From Phoma sp. XZ068 (taxonomy: Eukaryota; Ascomycota; Dothideomycetes; Pleosporales; Didymellaceae): a DNA stretch of 64,000 bases. The first letter of the stretch is position 1. The number at the start of each line of letters is the position of its first letter. The notes under the pieces were generated by a model that was given only the letters and a program-made list of their open reading frames with translations, searched no databases and was not told where the DNA came from. The translations under genes were made by a program, and so were the position numbers. Positions 10,967 through 20,737 of this stretch are shown here, piece by piece. Location: the NCBI GenBank assembly GCA_004835665.1, contig RBKR01000009.1:1116001-1180000 (forward strand), in the 5' to 3' direction.

Positions 10967-13480
10967 ATGCATTTCGAACCTCCCCTTGGCGACACCTTTT
11001 CAGCGTATCGAAAAGCGACTGTCGAGTTCGTGCAATGGCTCGCAACCACAGCTCGTGCGACTGGTGCAGTTGGGTACCTGTTCGAAGACGATGGAACGAC
11101 AGCGCATCGGTCGTTTACCCAGAGTTTGAAGGATAAACGCGCAGCACCTCGGTCGCTTGTGCGGAAGCTCAACGGGAAAGCACGAATCCTGATCAAGTCA
11201 TCCACCAGTGCTGGCTCGCCCTCGGTCCTGACAGTCCCGTACAAAACATTGACGATACTCGGGAAAGCCATTGCGCGTGCAGACAACGTAGAAGTGGATT
11301 ACAACGTCCTGGTAGTCCTCAAAGGCATCATACACGCTCGCAAAGGATTTGCTACGTAGTGTGCCCGCAATCAGGAGCGTGGATCGCGGACAAGGAGGAT
11401 GACGAAGAACAACAAATGGCGACGCCGCATCATACGCGTCTTTGAAGAGTTGCTCAGGATTCTACAAATTCGGCCTCCAAGTCTCGAGCAAGCCATGGTC
11501 ATACAGAAACTTGCAACGTTGAGCGATCGTGCGGACAGTATGTTTGCGGGACTCGAGACTGCCGACTCGCTCTACTACACGAGACCTATCGATATACCGG
11601 AGGTTGAGTCTCCTATTTTTTACCATCTAGAGGATTGTGCTGAAGACATCGCATTCGCTACATATTGCTTCCTCCAGGATGCAACCTATTGTCGAATGTT
11701 CTCAGCACGAGCGTGGCGCGAGTTCGCTCATGGCGAAATCGGAATGCCCACTGCCACTTTTTGCACGAACATCGCCTTTGGAAAAATCCAATCGATGACA
11801 AGAGACCTCCAGAAGATGATCCCTCAGTTCAACGCGAGCTGGACGACGCGAATGCATACCAAGATTGATGCATTTTTCCGAGCGCACTGCGGCAACGACG
11901 CGCCTTTGATCAATGGTACTCGCCCGGACGCTATGAGTCCAGACTGCGAGGACGTCCATTTCGCACGACATGCCACACGAAGACTGGGCTACTATGCGCG
12001 CACTATGATGTGCATGCGAACGACGCGATTGGTCTTCGATGCCTTTTTCTCGAAGCCAGGACAGTTTTGGGGTAATACACAGGATGACATGCGTCTGCTG
12101 AAGTCTCTATACCAGCTGCGGTTATATGAGTGGCAGACTGATACAAACGGATCGATAGTCAAGTTTGACTGCATGTATCTGGCAGCTGACACCCTCATCA
12201 AAGGTCGAATTGATTCTGATGTAATGTTTGCCGCACAAATGCTGTGCGATATCCAGCAACTACTCGATCCGCAAGACTCCCGCCTTGACGACATTCTTGA
12301 ACAGGTTGGCCAGGATATGCATTACCTTTACCGGCTTTACAGCCCCGAGTGGAACTCCGAAAAGCCCAGAGCTAGTTACTCGATCGCAAAACGTCTGTCT
12401 GGGCAGTACGATCTCCTTGAAAATAATTTAGGCGGTATCGGTGGTTATCAGGACTTCATGCAGCTATGGGAGAATGCCACAGGGAGACAGTGCCCGCTTC
12501 CAGGTTTCCACCTCCTGCGCAGTGTCCCGCTGCTCATTGGACAGCTTGTTTGTCATTACCGATACGAGTTCCAAGATACTTTCCTGGATATTGCAAACGA
12601 TCAAGGACACATTCTTACAGCCATACATCTTTACAATGCCGCTAAGAACTCTGACGCGTTGCAGGCGACGCGATGGGAGGACTTGCAGTGGGTGATCGAT
12701 CACCAATCCTGGGCCACGATCTTTGCTGGTGAACCGCCAGCAACGAATTCAGAGTACTCGAGTAGGTTTTGCCTTGTCTATGGTCTCGACTCAACCAAAT
12801 TTGCGGCGAACCGCAAGCTTACAAAGGCGGAACGAGTCAAGAACAACATCTGCCTGAAAGATGGTCGTCCTAGACGTCTCGAGAGTTGCGCACAGTACGT
12901 CAGAGCAGGCCTATCAACCACCAACGTGGAGCACAAGTGTTGGGCAGGTCGATGGAGGATCCAGGCTGTGGACGATTTTGCTGGTCCCCAACTAGACCAG
13001 TCCTCACCCTTTGGTCTACCAAACGACATTGGATGTCTCATTGCAGCAAAAGAATCATTCGAAAGTGATGAAGAGGCGCTCGTCTTTGACATGTTTGATC
13101 TTCACTTGAGGTGCTTCCGCCTCCTCAAGAGCATCCGGGATCTGTGTCTCAAAGACGCACCAGATGACTATCCAGCTATCAGATTCGGTGGCGACGAAGG
13201 CATCAATCCTACAATTGCAGAGCTTCTCCGCGACCTGGCTGGTTGTCGACGCCACAACGACAGGATGTGGCCCAAGGCAGTCCAGATATTACGCGATGTG
13301 ATCCAAGAGGAAGGCACAACATGTGCCGACAGGGGTTCGGCGCGCATGGACATGACGACGTTGGGTTCAATCAACATTATTGACAGGGAGCGTGCTGACA
13401 ACTCAGACTCTGATACTGCAATGGAGACTACATCCCCCGGTACAATCGGCCCTGACTCGGATTCGAATTCGAACGATTGA
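10967..13480 (+). pseudogene. DUF6604-type protein gene broken by one in-frame TAG
   Basis: A single reading frame of 838 codons interrupted only by TAG at 11357-11359. The first part (130 residues, from ATG 10967) matches my memory of the fungal DUF6604 domain: an N-terminal YRKATVEFVQWLATTA helix, a KGKAR basic segment, then a stretch ending HARKGFAT. In relatives the next residues are usually A-x-W or T-W, so the stop stands where a Trp codon is expected; TGG to TAG is one G-to-A change. The second part (11399-13480, 693 residues after its first ATG) continues with an RVFEELLRIL helix and a long helical body of unknown function. No plausible intron removes the stop (the only GT...AG pair spans 19 nt). 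It could be a true pseudogene, a segregating null allele or an assembly error. Function is unknown. Confidence 0.65.
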
Positions 13481-13918
13481 GAAGCGAACATGGCAATGTC
13501 AGCGGCCTCGTGGGGTTGCAGCTGAGTTGAGAGTTTGGAATTTGGAGGTCGATATATTCATGAATACGCCTGATGCCGGAGAAATGAAATTCTTCACAGT
13601 TGAAAAGCACTACTGTGGCCAACAACTTTCAACTCGACCGCCTTTGAGTAAAGCATCGCATAGTGCCGTCTGCAGCAAGCATCGATTTGACGTTGATGTG
13701 CCCGAAATTACAACGCCATATTAATGCCTGTTATGGTGCGTCTTACGGGATAACTGATCCATGTGTTGAAGCATTACCCTATGCTTCCATGCCATTTGTT
13801 CATGGGAATACCAATCCTTGTCCGTTTCTTAATCAACGTGATCCAATTGTTCTCCCACATTGACATGTTGCATATATCCCAGCGTCAACACAGCCCTCGA
13901 CACCAAAGCTGCCTAAGC
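13481..13918. other. Intergenic, convergent 3' ends
   Basis: Lies between the 3' ends of the DUF6604 gene and the following minus-strand gene. No feature recognised. Confidence 0.5.
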
Positions 13919-14627
13919 TCACTTAGTCTTCAGATCCACAGTCGCCTCCCAGAACCTGCCCTCCAACATCCTCGCAGCCATCATCGACGCCCGCTGTGTC
14001 TTCTCCACCTCCATCTCTTCATACTCAGCAACCATCTTATTGACACCGCCAAAGCACTTATACTTCCCCGACCACACATCAGGCCATTTAGGCTCGCAGA
14101 AGGCATTACCTGCGCCCTTGAGAATATGCCACGAGCCATCATACCCAATTGCGAAGCCAACCAAGTGCTCAAACCCAAAGACTTTCATCGAGGTGTGGTG
14201 TTCGAAGATACCAATCTGCTCAGTGTCAGAGGGTGGCATGCAGCGTGCGGGATTATAGGCTTACGAAAGCTGCGTTGCCCTTGCGCCAGATGACGAGTTG
14301 CTTATCGCCTTTGAAAACAGCCTTGAAGCTGGTAACCATTGGATCGACGAAGGATATGAGAGTGGATGGTGAGGAGTTGAAAAGGGTTGTTGCGACTGCC
14401 TTTTGTAGCTGGATAACACCTTCTTGCTCTTGCTTGAGGAATTTGGCGAAGGGGCTGACGCGTATGGGCTTCTTGGCGTCATGGATATCTGAGAGATTGG
14501 GCTCGACTATGGAAGAGGCGTGGGTGGACTCGCTGTTGATGGAGGTGCTCTTGCTTGAATCGCTTCCGGGTGACGAGGAGGAGTCGTGGTCGATGTCCAT
14601 GGAGGTGGTGTCGACGGCGAGAGTCAT
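13919..14627 (-). CDS. Conserved-looking protein of unknown function
   Basis: Two exons, 14627-14265 and 14215-13919, joined across a 49-nt intron (GTAAGC...GAGCAG), give 219 residues. I do not recognise the family. The first 60 residues are Ser- and Asp-rich and probably disordered. The rest looks folded: a segment rich in Phe, Lys and Gln (SPFAKFLKQEQEGVIQLQ), then WRKGNAAF joined by splicing to IGIFEHHTSMKVFGFEHL, then GYDGSWHILKGAGNAFCEP and a charged C-terminal helix. There is no signal peptide or membrane segment. Frame agreement across the splice supports a real gene. It is the only intact gene found inside the 10.9-18.7 kb region, where the neighbouring frames carry stops. Confidence 0.65.
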
Positions 14628-15275
14628 ATTGGATCGAGTGTGAGGACGAAAGCGGTATGTGAGTCAAATAGAGAAGCTTGAGAACAGCATGGATTGAGGA
14701 GGCGTGATCATCTATAATGGAGACATACGATGGTGATGTGTGAAGTATAGCTTGGTGAACGTGAGCGGTGAGCTGCGAGATCATGAAGTGACATCTTGTG
14801 GGGAACGGTCTGCATGGTGATGAATGAGTAGTGCTCTCGTTTACGCTAGTTGTCCCAAGCAGCTGGCCAAGTTCACGGTGAGGTCAAACGGAAGGCGCCA
14901 TGCTGCGAGGGGAGAATCTCGTTCAATTCGCCATACCATTTGCCTGAGCGGTTCGCCTAGCCATGTGACAAACACAGTGCCAAGCATCATTGAATACTGC
15001 ACCGGACAGAGAACGAGACTGCACCAAGTTCCTGTCTTGTGTGAAGAGGAGGACATGGCATGAAAAGGAGGGCACAAAAATGACATGAAAAGCAGAAGAG
15101 GACATTAAGAGGATGAGGGCTTGGGACCGTCTGAGGCTCTGACCCAACACGACTGGGGAACATATGAAATTGAGAACACGAAGGATTTTAACCTGATGGG
15201 ACAAAAGACGAGACTGTAGACAGTGAACTGCAATTAATACATGAAGTCCACACAATCTGTAAAGCCGTAAGCTGA
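14628..15275. other. Intergenic
   Basis: Upstream of the unknown gene (minus) and of a decayed plus-strand frame. Nothing recognised. The frame on the plus side closes at a TGA at 15273-15275. Confidence 0.45.
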
Positions 15276-17256
15276 CCACCAGCACACAGTAGAACTGCTC
15301 AATCAACAGCATATCAAAAGCCCATTCCAACACTGGAAGGTTTTGTTGATTGGCTACGCATCGCACACACACCACCTCACCCACTCTCACCACCCAGCAT
15401 CGCTACTGCCCTCTTACCTCATCGCCTCTTCCTCTCCCACGTCGCCTTCCACTTCTTCGAGCGCCTCGTTGAGCACCTTGTCGAGCACCTCGCCTCCCTC
15501 TTCTTCGGGCACTTCACCGAGCACTTCATCGAGCACTTCATCGAGCACTTCGTCGAGCACTTTGTTCAGCACCTCGCCTCCCATCTCGCCTCACACTTCG
15601 TCGAGCACTTCGTCGAGCGTCTCGTTGAGCACCTCGCCTCCCAAGTCGCCTCCCACTTCTTCGAGCACTTCATTGAGCATTTTGTCGAGCACTTTGTTAA
15701 AGGTCACGATGACAAAGCGGAAAAATCGATCCATCACACGCGGCAGATAGCTACGGACTGTCAACCGTACCTTGTTGGCGTCACAGATCCCAGTTGGGGA
15801 GTCCGTGATTACGTCAGTTGGTTGCGGCAGCATAGCGCAAGGCTTGATACACAAGGATTTGATACCAATGAGCTCCGCAACATTGCTCGACATCTGCAAC
15901 GAGATGTTAGTAACCGCAACACGGCATCACCCGCAAGACAGTCACCCCCAACGCCGAACCCTGACGACCAAGTCCAACGACATGCAAACCAGCAGGTAGA
16001 CGAACTCCTTCGCACCCGCCTGCCACCGCCCGACTTCACCCCGCTACCAGAGAAGTACCTTAGGCCACGATTTCTAGCGAAGATAGTCAGTGTTGCATTC
16101 TTTTATTCAGTTGACAGTACTGACTCTTATCTAGCCAGCCGCGCAGCTTATGCGGTTCCCTATTCCGTTCCTCTGGCATACTCAGCAGCCTGGCCTGGAA
16201 CCCACGCACGATACACACCCACTCACAATGCCGCCTCACAAGTCATACGGTCGCCAGCACATTGGGTTTGACCATTTAAGAAGCTTTAATTATAATAAGC
16301 TTCATCACCTCTATACCGCCACCTCGCCAGTCCATGACAACGTCTCAGAGATCGCCAAACAAATCTACTTTACAAACCCGCCGTTTGATGAGGACGCTGC
16401 GCGATCCCTGCAAACGTCTTATGGCCGAACCACCAAACACATCCGCAATGACTGAGAGAAGCTCTCACTGGAGCAAAGTATCGCCATATTAGCCCGCAGT
16501 CTACTACAAAGTTCAGACGCAATATCTCGAGCGCTGCCGGTGCGTCTGCAGAATCCCTATGACTGCGATGCGACGCCACCCCTTATGAACTCATTGCAGT
16601 ACTTTGGTCTTGTTATTACGCTGGTAGACGACCGTGATACTATCATTGTACCTGTTGCTAGCAGATTCTTTGGCAGCGACCCACACCCGTCTGTCAACAC
16701 TTACATTGACAAGAAGGCATGTCAATGGGAGCACGCACACCCAAAGAACCATGAGCTCTTTGAAAAATTCGGCGATCAACCTGTTATCCGATGCCTTGAT
16801 GCTGAGGTCTTTAGCCCACTGGACGCGACTCGCAGGACAGGAGACGGAACTTAGGACGCTCGCCGGTTTGCTTACGTATTTGATATTACTACAAGACTCT
16901 CTCGAGCTAAGACCGTTCTTGGTCTGTGTGGGCGCATCCAAATATCATATCCAAGGACCGCATCGACTTCCCGCACCTACCTGAAAGCGTTCGTTGGGTG
17001 GGACAGGTACATGTCAATGCGCGCTCTCACCACCAGACTTTTTGAAGTGTGCGCGCCTGTACGCTTTGCCTACGGTCCTCCAACTTCGCCATTTCACATT
17101 GTCAGCCTAGATGACTTCGAGTTCATCCAGCGTCCGGCCGAGCACGTAGTTGTCGACGGAGCCGAATTCGTTTGCGACGACCTCGACGTTAGCGTTCGGC
17201 TAGACGACATCCCCGACCCTGTGCCTTATGATGCATATGAAGCTCAAGCTCTATAG
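15276..17256 (+). pseudogene. Decayed gene with (V/I)EHF repeats and two stops
   Basis: A plus-strand frame open from 15276 to 16085 (270 codons) without any ATG, then a 49-nt intron-like sequence (16086-16134, GTCAGT...TCTAG), then a frame from 16135 to 17256 broken only by TGA at 16453-16455 and TAG at 16852-16854. The protein text looks real on both sides of each break: SWGVRDYVSWLRQHSARLDTQ in the first part, FNYNKLHHLYTATSPVHDNV before the TGA, and FVGWDRYMSMRALTTRLFEV after the TAG. The TGA sits in the context ND-stop-EKLSLEQS, where Trp would fit. Residues about 60-141 are a tetrapeptide repeat (see the repeat entry). I recognise no family. The missing start and the two stops suggest a decayed gene; an upstream exon could still supply a start. 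Confidence 0.5.
15456..15698 (+). repeat. 12-bp repeat encoding (V/I)EHF
   Basis: About twenty imperfect copies of TCGAGCACTTCA-like 12-mers. In the frame that continues as protein-like sequence downstream they encode Val/Ile-Glu-His-Phe, with variants LASH, VQHL and VERL. The other plus frame gives only Ser/Thr-rich text (STSS) and the minus frame EVLD. The block is interspersed with a second motif, CTCGCCTCCCA. Confidence 0.85.
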
Positions 17257-17580
17257 AACCTCGCTCGCTCGTTCATCTGCTCACTTACTCACCGGCACGG
17301 TTTCATACGTCGCCTTCCGTGCCTTGTTGCTCGCACCTTCCGCTTCAATCCAACACCAACAACCACAACAAATCTCGCCTGCTCACTCGCCCGCCTGGAC
17401 ACAACTATCCACTCACTCACTCACTCGTCTGCCCACTCCGTTGTCTGTACGCTCCTCGCCTGTCCATTCCCTCGCCTGCTCACTCACTCGCCTACCTCAA
17501 TCAATCGCCGACACAATCTCAGACGCCTTCTGTGCCTCATCGCTCGCACCTCCCGCTTCGGCAACACCACAGCCTCACTG
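17257..17580. repeat. Pyrimidine-rich low-complexity sequence
   Basis: Irregular reiterations of CTCACTCGCC and CTGCTCACTC-type words on the plus strand between two decayed frames. No unit length is fixed. It gives Ser/Leu/Pro-rich pseudo-proteins in all plus frames. Confidence 0.6.
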
Positions 17581-17657
17581 AACCACTTACCTGCTTAAGT
17601 TGTCTTAGATTGCCAGCCATTCCCCGTTCTTCGTTCTTCGACCCTATTGCCACCATC

Positions 17658-18693
17658 ATGGCTGAGGGTATGTACGTCTTGCCTTTTGTGTTGATGTGTT
17701 CTTACTATCTTGCAGCCCCAATGCCATTGCAGGTGCGCCTGCAACGGATGTGTAGGATCGTAATTCCACGCCGAATGTAGCCAACCATACATGACGCCAC
17801 GGAACACCTCGAACTGCAACTCGGGTATGCTCGATACCCGTTTGATAAGATCCCCCAAGGCGATAAAGTGAGGGCTGCTATTACAATCCAAGAGGTCGCA
17901 CGTCTACTTGCGCTGAATCTGTGGGATGAGGGGGACGTCAAGCACTTCACAGTCAGTACGCCGCCGGCAGCACCACCACCACCACCACGATAGATATCGC
18001 CGCAGTATGAAGGCACTTACACCTGGACCCCGACCGCGTCAGGTCTTGAGCGCTTCAGTGCGAGGATGGCCACCAGTTTTGCCGAACCTCTACTACATCA
18101 GCTCCTTTCTCTCCAATCGAGTAACGTGACAGGCGCAATTATGTACAGACGACGAGTTGGTAGACGTGTCATAACGGACAACCATTCATCCAAGGCGTAT
18201 TTCCGAAATGCCGGACAATCAAACACTATTGCGGAACAAGTTGCAGAGATTCCGCATTCAATGCTTAACAGGGCATCCAGGACGTTACTTGTCGCCTTGC
18301 TAACAAACTTGAATCGTAGTTCGTCCTATTTGCGAGACCTCGTCGTTAGACTTGAAAACCTCAGGCAACATGCTCTGCTAAAATACCAACAGGGAAATCG
18401 CTCTTGTCATCCTTGAAGAAGAGTTACGAGTAAAGACTGATGGACTGATGACCGCGCTTGGCAGGTTATCCCTGCTGGTCCCTGGGCCGGGCTTCAGCGT
18501 TCGATCACAAGAATACAGAGATACATTGAGGCTGTTCAAGAACGACCCGGTGATCACGTCGAATAAAGACACCGGCAGACACGATAACATGATAAGCGTT
18601 AATAACGATAGTCATCCTTGGGTCCAACGATACGGCCTTGCACCTTTGTTTCGAATTTTCCGATCCGACAGGCAGAGAACACAAACACAATAG
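17658..18693 (+). pseudogene. Second decayed gene, two in-frame TAG stops
   Basis: Starts with ATG GCT GAG in a good context (CACCATC before the ATG), followed by a canonical 48-nt intron at 17668-17715 (GTATGT...TTGCAG). The same frame then runs to 18416 with only two stops, both TAG: 17778-17780 and 17991-17993. Between and after them the text is protein-like, for example ATEHLELQLGYARYPFDK, VRAAITIQEVARLLALNLW, TYTWTPTASGLERFSARMA and SMLNRASRTLLVALLTNL. Near 18380 the coding signal shifts by one base, continuing as REIALVILEEELRVKTDGLM to 18693, so a frameshift or an unrecognised intron lies there. No family recognised. The proper ATG, intron and pattern of stops suggest a gene disabled fairly recently. 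Confidence 0.5.
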
Positions 18694-19109
18694 CATGGAC
18701 CAGGTGTGGTGTGTAGTGTCGATATCCACACGTATCCGTACCGGGGACAAGAAACAATTCATGGAAATTAGGCCATGATGCGCAGCCTCGTCGACACGCA
18801 GGCCGCGGCACTGGTATTGCCTGCCAAAACAAAAGGTGTGAAAGCGGAGTCCTGGGTATGCTGGGATTACAATCGATACCACAAGGGGCATGTTGTCTGT
18901 ATTTGGGGATAAGCGTGGTCGAAGTGCAGGACAGAAGAGGTCCGACCCAGTACCGGACCCGGAGGAGGACGATGATGACGACGACGACAACGACATTTCC
19001 ATCAAGGCGGATGATCAAACCGAGAGCAGGCACGACCTGACCACCTCCCGCAATTTGGCCATATTCCCTGGATGCGTCCGACTCTAATACATGAGCCTGC
19101 ACATCATGC
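18694..19109. other. Intergenic
   Basis: Between the decayed frame and the 3' end of the START-like gene. An open minus-strand frame crosses it, but its text has no recognisable structure. Confidence 0.45.
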
Positions 19110-19808
19110 TCACAACTCGCTTGTACCACTATTGTCTCCCTGTTGGTCTTGCCTTTGTGCCCACTTCTTCTCACCAAATGCCTTCAAGTCTACACACCAA
19201 TCATCAAACTTCTGATCAAGTGTTTTCCGGTAGAGCCACTTGACGGTATGCGCCAAGACACCACCCATGACCTCCCACGTCCGTACTTCGCATTGCTCTT
19301 GTCCTCGTACAATGACTTCATGAAAGCGTTCAGTGTTCAGACCCTTGGCGAAGAAATCTATTTTGTCACCCTTCCAGGCAATGCGATATACGTTTGAGAG
19401 ATCTGCTGTGTATACCGATGACGCTTCAAGGGTGGCGGTAGGGATACTCGAAGACGGTTGTGATGGCGTTGACAAGTCGCTGATGATCAGGTGTGTAGGG
19501 GTTTGCTTAGAACCTGGGCTGCCCATGACAGCGAAGAATGTGAACTTTGTACCCAGCTGCAGAACGGCGGACTTGATGTCCGCTTCGGCACCAGCAGGAT
19601 GGGCCGCAGAAGAAGGCTGCTGATTGACAACAACTTTCGGAACAAAAGTACACCAATCTGGATATGTCGATGTATCCAGCAAGATATCGAAGATGAATGA
19701 TGCGGGCGCGTTGATGTGTGCAGAGCCTGTTATCGCAAACACGCTATCTTGTACAGATACTGTAGGTGTTGATAGGCCTTCTTGCGGTGGCCATGCTACT
19801 TCTGCCAT
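19110..19808 (-). CDS. SRPBCC/START-like (polyketide cyclase-type) protein
   Basis: Single-exon gene of 232 residues starting MAEVAWPPQEG; the frame is open upstream but this Met precedes the domain by the usual 20-30 residues. Seen: ITGSAHINAPASFIFDILLDTSTYPDWCTFVPKV, the standard opening of an SRPBCC fold (strand, two helices, then a W/P motif), a middle beta region with ATLEASSVYTADLSNVYRIAWKG, and a long C-terminal helix with WCVDLKAFGEKKW. The fold encloses a hydrophobic cavity and binds lipids or aromatic ligands; the ligand here cannot be told. It has no signal peptide, so it is probably cytosolic. The protein is common in filamentous ascomycetes but uncharacterised as far as I know. 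Confidence 0.8.
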   Translation of the reverse strand: MAEVAWPPQEGLSTPTVSVQDSVFAITGSAHINAPASFIFDILLDTSTYPDWCTFVPKVVVNQQPSSAAHPAGAEADIKSAVLQLGTKFTFFAVMGSPGSKQTPTHLIISDLSTPSQPSSSIPTATLEASSVYTADLSNVYRIAWKGDKIDFFAKGLNTERFHEVIVRGQEQCEVRTWEVMGGVLAHTVKWLYRKTLDQKFDDWCVDLKAFGEKKWAQRQDQQGDNSGTSEL

Positions 19809-20737
19809 TATAGCGATGGATATTTGTCGCGTAAGCTGACGTGTGCGATGGTTGAGGTGGATTGAGCTGAACGTGTTGTTATGTGTCTTGAAAACTGCCC
19901 AGGTACGCTCGGTTGCGGAAGAATCCGGTGCAACTAACGTCATGAAATGTAGAGTCGTAAACGCCCCAACTGCTAGCCCGGGAATGCGATGTTCCTCATC
20001 ATATATATACATGTTTGGTCTAGAGGTAGCTTGCTAACTCGTCCGAGACATCACACTGGACAAGTAGGCATAGCTTTTGGTGTGTACACTTCTCTGTTCA
20101 TGCGAAATACCAGAGCCGCGGTGCACGGGCGGCCATTAAGCAGCACAACAAGGCATTATGCAGGTGATATTGATGACAAGGTACAAAGAAGATGTCAACC
20201 TATCGCAGGGACCCACGCATTTTGCGATCATGGTATACATCGGTAGGCATATTGCACTGACAGAGACGTACTCAGCCGAGCGGCGAAAGCTAGGCAGCCT
20301 TCTGCACACTCATATACAAAAACATGACAGGTATCCTCCGCGCGAGCAATAGTCTCTCTGTTCATGAAGAATATGTATACTGTTAGAAAGGAGACCAGGT
20401 CGGCCCATAATCCCCCGCATTAAATTTGGGGTGGACTCCGGATGACGCGGACCCCAGCCCCCACAGGCACATCAATTTCATAAATTGCACCCGAGCCGGA
20501 GGAACTAAGCTTTTCACCCGACGCTACAAGCACGCCGGCAGTCGAGAAAACAAGTGCTAGATTCAGCCCCTTGGCTTGCGCCTCCCCAAACAATGTTTCA
20601 AGTGCAGGCCAAGGCTGCAAGCGCAATGAAAAAGGGACGATCGCGGGTTATTACAAGCAAGGAACAGTGTTGTACTTATAGCCAGTACTACTCCCCTATA
20701 GTGCGCAGAAGCTGTTCCTGCCAGCTACCCGACTGTC
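19809..20737. other. Intergenic with one coding-like fragment
   Basis: Contains a TATATATA stretch near 20001. At 20420-20626 on the minus strand there is a 68-codon open frame without an ATG, reading WPALETLFGEAQAKGLNL... and ending in IRSPPQI before a TAA. It is GC-richer than its surroundings and could be the relic of a C-terminal exon. The family was not recognised. Confidence 0.4.

Noticed and set aside
11357..11359. Programmed stop readthrough in the DUF6604 gene
   Set aside because: The context TAG-TGT is not one of the known efficient fungal readthrough contexts (such as TGA-CTA), and a conserved Trp position explains it more simply.
15343..15750. Ser/Thr-rich ORF through the 12-bp repeat
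   Set aside because: Different frame from the one that continues as protein-like sequence; low complexity only.
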